In this document: positions 46,251 to 56,245 of the stretch, in pieces | Position numbering within the stretch: position 1 is the first letter of the stretch | How the letters are laid out: every line of letters starts with the position of its first letter | From: Ypsolopha sequella | Lineage: Eukaryota; Arthropoda; Insecta; Lepidoptera; Ypsolophidae | DNA length: 64,000 bases | Direction: 5' to 3' | Assembly (NCBI GenBank): GCA_934047225.1 | Contig: OW203986.1 | Span: 14,139,221-14,203,220, forward strand | Translations under genes and position numbers: made by a program | Notes under the pieces: model-generated | The model's input: only the letters and a program-made list of their open reading frames with translations | What the model was told of the DNA's origin: nothing | Database searches by the model: none

Positions 46251-46639
46251 GATTTTCACAATCCTGCTGCGAAATTCTTCTTGATCAACAAATAAACTGT
46301 GCAACAACTAACCACATCTAATCACAAAATTGGCTTACAGTAACAAAACAATGCTGTACCAGCACCCATTGTACCCACCTCGTTAGAAATCCACAAAATA
46401 ATTAGCAGCCCATTCTCGACTTTATTCAGATAAAAGGCGTATCGAATGCTCAATGCAATCAAATGGTTGGATCGAGACATCCGCCCCCTTAACGAGGAAA
46501 GAGTTGGCAATGCCGTTTTGACCTTGATCTTTTGTCAAAATACAGACAATTGAACAATCTAACAGTTATTTTAAGGCTAGTTGAGACTGTCAATACCTAA
46601 GTTTATAAGTTACCAACTTATATTCTGACAGTTTTACAT
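46251..46639. other. No recognised feature
   Basis: Minus frame 46322-46510 unrecognised. Confidence 0.35.
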
Positions 46640-47397
46640 TTTTTTATGTCACAGCCTCATAACTTTAGCACCGTTAAAGATAAAGACATGAAATTTGGCA
46701 CAAAAATAGCATTAATTTGCCGACAAATCACGGTGTAAAAAAATATGTGAAAAACCTGAAATCGTTCAAAATATTTCCAAAACAAAAGTGAGAAAAATAA
46801 AAAATAATATCCTAAAAATACAATATGGGTATCAAATTGTAAATATTAAAAAGCTTATTGTAAAAAGATATACTTTTAGTATATCGGCGCTGGTTTCGAG
46901 AAATCTTAAAAAAAAAAACAAGAATATGTATCTCCCCTCCCTTATCGGAAAAACATGAAAAAAATATCAATTATAGATTATAACTGGCCAATTACATAAA
47001 AACAATAGCGATTAAAAAACAGTTGAGCACAAATGAGAAATACAAAAAAAAAGTAAAATAAATAAAAAATATTTTATAAAAATACAATATGGGTATCAAA
47101 TTGTAGTTAATAAAAAGTTGATTGTAAAAATATATAGTTTAGCTATATTTAATTGCATCTATTTCAAGAAATCCTTGAAAAACCATAAAAAAAATTATGT
47201 CCCCCCCCCTTATCTCCAAAACAGGTTGACCGAAAAATATGAAAAAAATCATGGTAACATGTGTTAACGTAAAGATAACAGGAAACATAAAGAGGTTGAG
47301 AAATTCACCAAAAAAAATTACAAAATTAAATTTATCATCCACAGTACACGGAACCCTAGGTACGCGAGTCTGACTCGCACTTGGCCGGTTTTTTAAA
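46640..47397 (+). repeat. GGGTTCCGTA-type repeat, 3' part with internal duplication
   Basis: Starts inside the repeat (GTCACAGCCTCATAACTTTA, GACATGAAATTTGGCAC) and ends with the standard closure TCTGACTCGCACTTGGCCGG followed by TTTTTT. A ~245-bp unit containing AATACAATATGGGTATCAAA and CTCCC/CCCCC-rich CTTATC sequence occurs twice (about 46740-46985 and 46985-47260). Non-coding. Confidence 0.65.
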
Positions 47398-47949
47398 GTT
47401 ATTTTGTCAGTCTGTTTCAAAATTCTATATGTGTACGCGCCGCACATCATTTACGGATTCAATCACCCTTCTTACGAGTATATGTGACGTCATCGAAGAT
47501 TTTCCGTTTTATATCTTTTTGGTGAAACTCTCCAATCTACAGGTTCAATAAACCTTAAATTTAAACTGCATGTACCCGCAACCGGTCACCCGCACGCCTG
47601 ATTAAATAATGAAACTCCTTGTAGTACAAAAAATTACACTGTGATTTCATCTCTTTTACTTCAAGTACTTTGTAATTGTTATAATTATTATTCTTCCAGT
47701 TTATTCGTCTATTTCTTGTAAGACAGCGTCAATCAGCAATTCAACACTATAATCATAGACTAATTAATCTAATTATACGTAGTAATAATTAGTCTATGCT
47801 ACAGTTCAAGAAATGATTTCTGGCTTTAGTGAAAAGGCAGAAATCGTAAATAGACTTGATGCAACGGGAGCCCATTTAGGTGTTACTTTTAATGATTGCT
47901 AAATTGATTTATTGATTACTGTCATTGTACATATGTATAAGACCTAAGA
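47398..47949. other. No recognised feature
   Basis: Contains ATTAATCTAATTATACG with a partial inverse ATAATTAGTC near 47760-47795. Otherwise featureless. Confidence 0.35.
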
Positions 47950-48131
47950 TTAGTGCTGTGACTCAAATCCTACAACATATCGTCACGATACATATCCCCG
48001 TGGGGGTGTCAGAGGTGTTTCGAGTGTATTCTATACAGTCAACACTCGTACACCCCTTTTTACCGACGATTAGCCTTATCGCTGTAATTCTTGCACAAAT
48101 GCGCGGTTTTTAGGGCATGCAGATTTACCTC

Positions 48132-48588
48132 AGATTTACCCTGGGGCCAAAAGGGCAGCAGGCTGCGAGGGGTGGCACAAGCAATTCTGAATACCTATAG
48201 AAGCTGACTTGACAAAATCCGTTAATTATGACAGTGTCATTGAAGAATTTTGTAACTAATTTGGCCATCAGAAAAAAATGTAAATATTGAATAAATGGTG
48301 TTTGCATGGCCTTTTTAGTTTTTTCATCCATTTTCACCATTCTTAGCCCACATCAATACACTGTTGGGTTTTATTATACCTATTTTATCTGGAAACCAGC
48401 GTTGTAGAATTCCTTGCAAATGCTGAGATGGTTCCATTTTGTCACAAATATGATTTTTGTGTGTACATATTGTATATCATAATGTTTGCATGTGTGACAA
48501 ATACATTATTTTCTTTCTTTCTTTATAATTGAAATATTTTTGCTTTTTTTCGTTATTTTCGTTTATGTTATCTTAAAATACGCCATTG
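48132..48588. mobile_element. hAT-type MITE copy 2, interrupted
   Basis: Matches 29130-29588: GGGCAGCAGGCTGCGAGG, AATAAATGGTGTTTGCATGG, TAGCCCACATCAATACACTG, TGAAATATTTTTGCTTTTTT and the right end AAAATACGCCATTG. The left terminus is blurred. Alignment with the intact copy is broken at about 48378-48523 by foreign sequence. Confidence 0.55.
48378..48523 (+). mobile_element. LINE 3' end inserted in the MITE
   Basis: About 145 bp ending TGACAAATACATTATTTTC then TTTCTTTCTTT, a simple-repeat tail typical of truncated insect non-LTR elements. The host MITE resumes directly afterwards (ATAATTGAAATATTTTTGC), so the insertion is well bounded. Confidence 0.55.
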
Positions 48589-48690
48589 TTCGCGGCATGA
48601 ATACTATGCCCATATTTGGTGCATGTTACGATTTGAACCCAAGTCTTAAGATCCAGAGCCTACCGGCTGAACCATCGCTGCTTCTGTTTG

Positions 48691-48753
48691 CGTAGATCGA
48701 TCAAACTCAGTATTCAAGCTTTACAGATCCACAGTTACTTGACCTTATAGTGG
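48691..48753. other. Short spacer
   Basis: Nothing recognised. Confidence 0.3.
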
Positions 48754-49046
48754 GTTACAAATAGGGTTGCCAGATTGGAAAACCAAAATATCTGGGCAAA
48801 ATTTCAAAAAGTCAGGATTTTAGGGTTATGGTCGGACCAAATAGATATAACGAATCAAAATTTTTTTTTTTTATTATTAAAACAAAATTACATTACATTA
48901 ATTACAACAAAATACTTTTTTGCGCGCCGACCGTTGTTATTTGTTATTTGTCGGGACAATTTGTATTTTGTCGGGACTCTGGACATCATATGAAATGTCG
49001 GGACAATCTCGACGAATCCCGATGATCTGGCAACCCTAGTTACAAA
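48754..49046. mobile_element. hAT-type MITE with perfect 8-bp duplication
   Basis: The element is 48762-49038, with perfect 14-bp terminal inverted repeats TAGGGTTGCCAGAT / ATCTGGCAACCCTA. The flanking octamer GTTACAAA is identical on both sides (48754-48761 and 49039-49046), which fits hAT insertion. The interior is non-coding and has GTCGGGAC repeated three times near the right end. An isolated related end is near 33915. Confidence 0.85.
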
Positions 49047-49635
49047 CGTGATTGTCAGCTTATTGTGTACGTGTTTGTAAATAATTATATCCTAACTGTA
49101 AAGATGTAGTCAGAAGTAGCACCTATTGGTTAGAATGTGCTCGTTTTTAGGTAAGTCTTTGTAAATTGTTTACGTTGGTTTGGTTATATTTAGCAGGTAC
49201 AGTCGGCATTTAATGTGTTTAAAACTAAAAACATTTCCTATTTAGAAGCTAAATTTATGATATTTATACTACCGAGGTTTAATGACCATCAAAACCCCTT
49301 AAATTTACTCTGTTGATAAGTCGAATTGATTTCGATTATGGCTACTGCTGTTTTCTCTAACGTCGCCCGTGTACTCCCGAGTGGCTAGTCTGGCTAAGTT
49401 GTGCCTGAAAAAATCTGATAGGGACAGCATAAGTCAGCACTCCATCCATATACTTATAATTATAATACATATATTTAAAAGGCAACAGGTTTACGGCCTT
49501 CCAACTCGTCCCGCTTTTTGTCCAGCCCTTCTCGTCTACGCCTGTCAAAATCGAAAATGCTGTTTGTCCTCCATAAGATGTTTCCAATCATCTCTGTTAC
49601 TATACTGGTGTTAATTTGATAACCTTTTTCCTTTA
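49047..49635. other. No recognised feature
   Basis: Frames on both strands cover 49357-49614; neither is recognised. Confidence 0.35.
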
Positions 49636-49639
49636 AACA

Positions 49640-49822
49640 GGATGTTTACCCGTGAATTAATTGAATGTGGAGAACATTGATAATGCGAAAAAAAAACAGC
49701 TGTTCCTTAGAAATGTTAAATTCCAACTCGATCGAAATGTATCAAACAGCTGAAATATTTCGTGCGATTTTTGTGTTGGCCCCATAGTAAAAGTTGTTCA
49801 TATTATTAGAACACCCCGTTTT
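49640..49822. repeat. Diverged MITE, CAGGGTGT-like ends
   Basis: ACAGGATGTTTACCCGTG on the left and AGAACACCCCGTTTT on the right, with internal CCCCATAGTAAAAGTTGTTC as in the 7041 and family C elements. Confidence 0.4.
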
Positions 49823-49844
49823 AAAAAAAAGGTTATTATGTTAT

Positions 49845-50258
49845 GGCGATATGCGAAAAAAATACGGGTGTTCCTTTTGTGTGTATTTCATGAAATACAC
49901 AGAAAATTTTAATAAATTTATGGTATGCATTTTGACTATATAACCTAGGGTTTTGAAATTGGAAAACATGTTTGGATAAATTTTCCTCGATAGAAATAAT
50001 TGTTGAAATGAGGTCTTCAAACACACTTTTCCTCCTCGTTTGACGAATAGGAACCATATACAGAACTCAATCATATTTTATTAGGTGTGTTTCAACAATA
50101 TCTAGAAATTTGATATTTGAAATTTTGCTAGCTATTTTATTTTTTTTATAAAAATTATAAAACTAACATTTTTCTCTTTCGCCCTGAATCCGCCCCTCTC
50201 GCACTGCGCGATTTTTCGCTTGGAGTGACAGTGACAAAAATAAAATTTGCTTAGCCTC
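49845..50258 (-). mobile_element. Family B TTAA element, copy 3 (minus strand)
   Basis: Ends GGCGATATGCGAAAAAAATA and TTGCTTAGCCTC; right flank TTAA (50259-50262), left flank TTAT (49841-49844). The shared frame is present from 50057 leftward (MVPIRQTRRKSVFEDL) but a small deletion after LYSQNAY shifts it. Confidence 0.8.
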
Positions 50259-50262
50259 TTAA

Positions 50263-50700
50263 CACTGTATTGTATAGCACGCTTCTCTTAGTCTTTATTA
50301 TTAATGTTGTAGCTCTTAAAGTGCCTCCTTTGTACATCTTTGAAGCGTGGAAAGCTCCAAAAACATCATGATATTAGCTTAATTGCTGTAATGTTTATAG
50401 TTTTTAAATTTAATTATTTATATTAATATCCATATTCATATTCAATCGTTTATTGATTTCATATGTACAGTGTTGGATCTTAAATATTAATGTACAGTTC
50501 ACATATGACCCCGCTGGGGCATAACAATATACAATATTTCATGTTGACTATGCAATGAGATAACTATTATGACATATGAAAGACTTCACTTTGTAATTTG
50601 ATTTTGAGTGTACAACGGCATACATAACTAGCTTAACTCGGTAAATAATGTATACATTGGATGTCGTCTGTACTACTACGGCAAAGTTGGCTTGCCACCA
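50263..50700 (-). repeat. Probable LINE 3' end (minus) at 50445-50580
   Basis: On the minus strand: ATTGCATAGTCAACATG, TATGCCCCAGCGGGGTCATA, TGAACTGTACATTAATATTT and GAAATCAATAAACGATTGAA, a plausible retrotransposon 3' end with a polyadenylation-like close. Surrounding sequence unremarkable. Confidence 0.4.
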
Positions 50701-51180
50701 TACAACTGTTTACTTTTTTATATCCTAAAATATTATTCTTATATAACCTGTCTGTCCGTCCGTCCGTACGTTACGAGTTACAGACCTGAAATTTGGATGT
50801 TTTATTAAGAATGTTAGCCCAAAACCAATGATTAAATTATAAATTCAATTAAACGATTTTTAGGGGTATACTTGAAAAAAGAGATTTTTTTTTACCCTTT
50901 TACGTTAGACCATTTTTGTTATGCGGTCTATCTTATAATTTCTGTATATTTCTTACCATAAACTGTAGTTGAACAACAAATACTGAAAACACGTAGTCAT
51001 AATATTATAGTTTTTGGGTTCCGTACCAAAACACCTGACCAACTTAATTTTGGAGTTTTATTTCATACATTTTATAAAAAGTTACAAATTTTTGTTCAAA
51101 TTATAAAAGTCTATAAACTTATTAGAATGATACGGAACCCTCAGGGCACGATTTCTACTCGCACTTGACCGGTTTTTTGA
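50701..51180 (+). repeat. GGGTTCCGTA-type repeat, 5'-truncated copy
   Basis: Starts in the CTGTCTGTCCGTCCGTCCGT run, has ACAGACCTGAAATTTGG and GGGTTCCGTACCAAAACACC internally, and closes TACTCGCACTTGACCGGTTT. Confidence 0.6.
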
Positions 51181-51329
51181 CGTAAGCACTTACTCAAATA
51201 ATTATTGGCCATTTTCAAATATGAACGGTGTGAAAAGGGTCACACCTGTTTTCAATGTCATATGTCCGTAGCCAGATAGTATTTTAAAATGGTTATGAAA
51301 TGAAATATGAAATATATTTATTTATGTAA

Positions 51330-51615
51330 TGTAGGTATAACAGATACACTTATTACAGGTTGGTTTTAATGTAAGTAACTAAATAATCTATGTGTATAGG
51401 TAATAGTTTTATGCCATAAATAATAAAGGTTGGGTTAACACAAAATTTTATTTAAAAAAATAAACTTAAATAAAATAAAAATATAGGAATAAGGAATAAA
51501 TAATATTATAAATATATGCAATACATATAATACATATATGACTAACACCGCCCATTCGATTAGTCTTGCTAAGAAGAAGGGCAAGAAACTTAGCAAGATC
51601 ACCTCATGGGCAAGA
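51330..51615 (-). repeat. Family E relative (minus strand)
   Basis: 51559-51615 is the inverse of the segment TTCTTGCCCTTCTTCTTAGC seen at the start of 34998-35421. The preceding AT-rich sequence is probably its 3' part, diverged from the other copies. Confidence 0.45.
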
Positions 51616-52439
51616 AACCCTTATTATTTGTCTTCAACATTTATCATATCACATAGATGCCCATAAAATAATATGTTTATAAAATATCTTCTACTATTTT
51701 CGATTGTATAGAACTTAATTCGATATTACCAATCGATTCGTATCGGTCAGCCTCTGGCGTCAACTTGAAATCGATTTTATATCGGTAAAGATATTGCAAG
51801 ATCTGTTGATCAACAAACTAAACTTCTCTATTTATCAAGAATCAAATTTCATCATAATTTCATACATCTTCTGCCTGATTTGCACAATTATAATTAATAA
51901 CTATGTGTAATTTGTATTATTTATGTCGATTCTAAAAGGTCGTGTCCAAATGTCAGGAAGCACAGAGTATCTTCATCATAAAATACAAAATCAAAGGTGT
52001 GTAAAAAACGTGTTCCACCATTAGCTCATTCATGTTTCTTCGGTCATACTCATGTTGTTTATTAATGTATAATTCATACTTGAGATTATTCTTAAAGTTG
52101 GAGGCATGCTGTCTGCAACCTCTAGGCTTTACCACGAGAATTTAAGATACAATTTATGCCATAACTACCTTTATTTAAAGACAATATGGTTCATCATAAT
52201 GGTCTACTACCCGTGGTAAAATCTTATGAAGGTAAGGTGTGTCCCCATGAACATTTAAAGTGCTGTTGTTATATCAAAATTAAACTTTCAATGTCACGAA
52301 CTCTCAACTTCAGTCGACAACCTGTTTACCCCGAATACTTGGCTCAATTTGTACAAAGTTTCAAATATAAAGTGATATAAAGTTTTAAAACAGTGTAAAT
52401 TAAATGTTATGTGATAATAAACAAACAATGGGGGGCTTG
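51616..52439. other. No recognised feature
   Basis: Frames 51953-52135 minus and 52186-52380 plus are unrecognised. Confidence 0.35.
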
Positions 52440-52610
52440 CCTTCCAACTTTTATTTACTATTAAAAACAAGCACCATCACACAATACGGGTACGGAACCC
52501 TAAAAACAGTATGGTAAACAGTAGGATTATGGACTGTGACTTGCATACCATACCATTACTATGACCATACTCTGACATCCCCTCAGGGATTCGTGTCGTG
52601 GCGATGTGTT
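52440..52610. repeat. GGGTTCCGTA fragment (minus) followed by SINE tail (plus)
   Basis: 52470-52505 on the minus strand reads TTTTAGGGTTCCGTACCCGT, the opening of that repeat. 52528-52607 (GGACTGTGACTTGCATACCA, CCCCTCAGGGATTCGTGTCG) is the SINE 3' body on the plus strand. Confidence 0.5.
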
Positions 52611-52748
52611 TTATTACAAATATATATTTAATAACCTATGTATCAAAACTAAAGGGTAGTTAGCACAGAACTAGCCATTAGACGTCGTCGTCTAAGGAGT
52701 GAAAACTTTCTTCGCCAACGTATCAGTGCAATTTCACTACTATACAAA
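52611..52748. other. Short spacer
   Basis: Nothing recognised. Confidence 0.3.
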
Positions 52749-53309
52749 TGTCATGACCAGGGATAGGATATTCGGGTCGATATATACCTAAAGTTGGAAA
52801 AACTGAGAAAGTTTGTAGGTGTGGAGTCGGCTTCTTATAATATTATTTTGATATTAAAAATCTCGGAATTACTTAAAACGTTAAAAATAATATATAATGT
52901 AATACTTAATAGATATGTTACCGCCAATCTAAATAAATAAATAAGTGAAATGAAAAAATAGGAATTAAATACAATTCCCAGGAAATTTATAAAATGCCAA
53001 GCTAGGCCGAACAGAGCAAAAGGCAAAACAGAAGATCGATCAAAAATTAAATAAAATAAACAAATAGATAAATCAGCTTGGCATTTTATAAATTTCCTAG
53101 GAATTGTATACAATTTGTGAATATTATAAATTTATGGTAACATCTTTTAAGCATTGGGTATATCATCGTAACGTTTAAAGCAATGCCGTAATTTTCAGTA
53201 TCAAAATAAATCATATTTTAAAAATCCGACTTCACACCTACAAACTTTTCAAGTATTTTTCCAACTTTAGGTATATATCGCTCCGATTATCCTATGCCTA
53301 GTCATGACA
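52749..53309. mobile_element. Foldback with outer and inner inverted repeats
   Basis: Outer arms start TGTCATGAC and include TATATACCTAAAGTTGGAAA and GTTTGTAGGTGTG, returning inverted at 53220-53309. An inner pair CAGGAAATTTATAAAATGCC / GGCATTTTATAAATTTCCT frames a short loop. Two stacked palindromes, no coding. Confidence 0.65.
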
Positions 53310-53770
53310 TACTACCCTATCTCTATTTCCTTACTTAGTACCCTCCCCGCATTACCCCGCAACACCCCGGCACACACTGGTTCCATATCAAGAAAAAGTT
53401 GAAGGTCAAGGAATCGAACTGATTTTTTTGTGGTGGACTGCACCTTTTACTGATGTATTTTCTAGTGCCTGTTGTTCCCAAAGCGCAGACGTGTAAAGAA
53501 ATAAAATGTTAGCTGTGATTTCCTCTACCACCTGCAGTAAGTATCGTTTTAAATAAATATGAAGTATTCAAGCAATTGACAGAAACATTATTTTCTCCAT
53601 ACAAAAAATAATTCAATATTTTGTTTCTCAGAAAGTAATGCATTAAATTACAGGTTTAAAAGGTGTTTGTAACGGCGGCGGCGTCAGCAGTCAACCAAAA
53701 AAAAATCTGTTCTATTCCTTGACCTTCAACTGACTTTATTTCAAGTCCACAATATGGAAACAGCTGCAGC
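53310..53770. mobile_element. Foldback MITE (GTTGAAGGTCAAGGAAT arms)
   Basis: Within 53379-53762, GGTTCCATAT and AGTTGAAGGTCAAGGAAT pair with ATTCCTTGACCTTCAACT and ATATGGAAAC. The ~270-bp centre includes GGCGGCGGCGTC near 53680. Confidence 0.55.
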
Positions 53771-54244
53771 GGCGAAAAAATTCTCACTCGTCCGTGTCTA
53801 ATGGGTAAGTGGTATGTGGTAGTTAGATAGTTGCCATTCTAGCCTTTCAATCAGTAAATCACTTTCAAATTGAATATTTTACGACATTATAAGTATTAAT
53901 CCTATGAAACTTTGACACATTGAACATGAATGTCTATTAAACTTTAATGATTCTTAAAGAGAATCTATTAAAATATTTATAGGTATTAGCCGTTGCTAAT
54001 GAACATAATAAACCAATGGACATGGGATCCACCAGTAGAGAGAAGTCACTAAATAAATGCATAAATCTTCTCGACTTCACGTTAATCGCATAACGGAGTT
54101 GAATACATTTTAGATAGCAGTAAACACGCTATGGATCTGTAAAGAAATCAGTACTTTTATGGAATGACCGGTCGTTATTTATCAGTCCGTCCATAGGTAG
54201 GTACGTCAATCGGTACTGATGTCCTTTATCTCCACAAAAAGACA
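53771..54244. other. No recognised feature
   Basis: AT-rich spacer. Confidence 0.35.
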
Positions 54245-54990
54245 CATATTTTTAGGGTTCCGTACACCCGAAGCCTCCGATGTCTGTCTGTCCGTCTGTG
54301 ACAGGGCAGGGGTCTATATATTCAGCCGTTATACAACGTGTAACAGAAAGGTGTAACCATATTTGAAGAGCTTATTCAGTCAATGGTATAGAACAACTTT
54401 TACTACGGAGCCAAACCTGAAATCTCAAAAAAAAATCTGCGCTTCCATACATTTCGGCCGAGCGGCACTGCATTTTACTATGAAACTGTAAACATTTTTT
54501 TTCGAGATACAGGTTTTGTTCCGTAGTAAAAGTTGTTCTATACTATTGACTTCAAATATTCACCTTTCTGATACACGTTGTAGATTGCCATTTGGAATTT
54601 TCACAAAATACGCTTTAATATCACGGCAATCAACAAAAAAATTATAAAAAAATTAAATCCAAAACAAAATATATTTTTTTGCCCTTATCATGTCCTCTCC
54701 CCCCCTTATCTCCGAAACAAGAGAACTGAAATATATGAAAAAAACACGGTAATAAGTGATTAAGTAAAGATTACAGGAAGAATATATAAGGGTTCCGTAG
54801 TCAGTGGGAGCCGTGAATTGTTTGCCAGGCGTTATCATTTTAGCGGCTTGTTTTTGTCGTTTAAATGTTGCTATGGCATTATATTATTGTTATTTACCAT
54901 AATACATATGTATTTTTAGGGTTCGGTACCCGTATTGTGTGGTGTGGTAGTACGGAACCCTGCGCAAGTCCGACCCGCACTGGGCTAAAT
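54245..54990 (+). repeat. GGGTTCCGTA-type repeats, interrupted by a MITE
   Basis: Opens TTTTTAGGGTTCCGTACACC with GTCTGTCTGTCCGTCTGTG, is interrupted at 54334-54580, then resumes with CCCCCCTTATCTCCGAAACA and GGGTTCCGTAGTCAGTG. A second short copy follows at 54915-54990 (TTAGGGTTCGGTACCCG through AAGTCCGACCCGCACTGGGC). Confidence 0.6.
54334..54580. mobile_element. Family C MITE, copy 3, inserted in a repeat
   Basis: Left end CAACGTGTAACAGAAAGGTG, right end CTTTCTGATACACGTTG, with TA on both sides (54332-54333 and 54581-54582). The right arm has lost ~18 bp between TTGACT and TCAAATATT relative to the copies at 16961-17502. Confidence 0.75.
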
Positions 54991-55929
54991 TATTTCATGT
55001 ACATTACGTTTCCCCATACTATTTAATGGTACCGTGCGTAAATATGTATTCCTCAAATTCCTTTAAAATTTTCATTATTGCAAGAACAAATTTTAGGAAA
55101 AGGTTTTCAGTTTCTACCTAAATACTAATACTAAGTTAAGGACTTACGATCGCAAAGCCCATAAATATTCGTGACCTAGACACTACACGAAACAGCAGTT
55201 CAAAAAATACTCAATTATATTCAATACAAGACAGTCAATGGAATGCGCGGGTCTGATGCAACGCGCACCTGCGCGCGTGCACCCTACACATCGAGCCATG
55301 TCACATATCCTGCTGATTACGGCATTTTAATTCTTAAACTAGTGTAATAAGATCTTCAACGCGTTACTTTTTCAAGGACTCCATCTCTTACGCTCTTTGT
55401 AGCAATTAATCAAACGTCAAGCATTTCTGAACAGTTAACAGACAAGTGTGAGGTGATAGAGCGATCTGTGAGGACCATACAAAAGAAATATTTCAGCTAT
55501 TGCAAGTGCAATCAAGTATAGAAATATTGGAATTATTAGCGCACACGTGTGGCTTCCTAAGTACCTACTTAAATACTTGCAATTAATATAACACATAGAT
55601 TTATAAATGTAGCAGCACAACATGGGTTCTCGAAGAGTATCGGTGGTTTGTTTTGTTTTCAAGGTTCTTTATTTAACAGAAGAAATACAATAATATAAAA
55701 ACTTACAACATAGTCAGTAAGCACATAAACATAATGTTACCAATTATATGAAAATAGTTGTATATAGAATGAACAATTTTCTAAAATGAAATCGTACCTT
55801 GCACTCGACATACACAATTTGCTGTATTGTATATTTGTTACAATAATAAAGCCCAAAAGGGACAAAAGTAATAGAATAACGAGGACTAACTTGTAAAGTT
55901 TTAGGTACAACATATTACTATTAATTAAA
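54991..55929. other. No recognised feature
   Basis: 55650-55870 may be a truncated retrotransposon 3' end on the minus strand (minus ends AAATAAAGAACCTTG), but this is weak. Confidence 0.3.
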
Positions 55930-56245
55930 ATAAGCTGTGGTAGCTCAGGGGTAGAACGCTGGCCTCTCAATCTTGAGATCCAGGTTCGATACCCGGTCGG
56001 GCATGAACCAATGAGTTTTTCGGAATTTATGTGCATAGTATTTGTCTTACTTACCAGGAAAACATCGTGAGGAAACTTGCATGCCCGAAAAAGTGTGTTT
56101 TTGTGCCCGAAAAACGGCGATAGGGTTCACCACTCATCAAGCTGTCAAAGACTGAGTGTGGACTGTGTCTTGCATTTTACAGTTCACACTCGGAACACCT
56201 CTGAAAACCTCTCGGGGATTCATGTCGTGACGATATATATATTAT
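55930..56245 (+). mobile_element. tRNA-derived SINE, best copy
   Basis: Pol III promoter: A box TAGCTCAGGGG (55941-55951) and B box GGTTCGATACC (55983-55993), 31 bp apart, as in a tRNA. The head does not fold into an anticodon stem, so this is a SINE head and not a tRNA gene. Body follows: CAATGAGTTTTTCGGAATTT, ATGTGCATAGTATTTG, TCGTGAGGAAACTTGCATGC, ACGGCGATAGGGTTCACCAC, CAGTTCACACTCGGAACACC and CATGTCGTGACGATATATA. This copy is the reference for the fragments elsewhere in the window. Confidence 0.8.

Larger units (their letters stand above)
47950..48690 (-). mobile_element. SINE (minus) split by later insertions
   Basis: 47960-48131 is SINE tail and body on the minus strand (ATCGTCACGATACATATCC, ACACTCGTACACCCCTTTTT, TTAGGGCATGCAGATTTACC). 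48595-48690 is its other half, with AATACTATGCCCATA and a near-consensus B box GGTTCAAATCG on the minus strand (48629-48639). The ~460 bp between is a hAT-type MITE, itself interrupted by a LINE tail. Confidence 0.55.

Noticed and set aside
48754..48761. Target duplication as Tc1/mariner TA site
   Set aside because: The identical flank is 8 bp (GTTACAAA), which fits hAT better.
55934..56004. Possible tRNA gene
   Set aside because: A and B boxes are good but no anticodon stem can be formed and SINE body follows directly; it is a SINE head.
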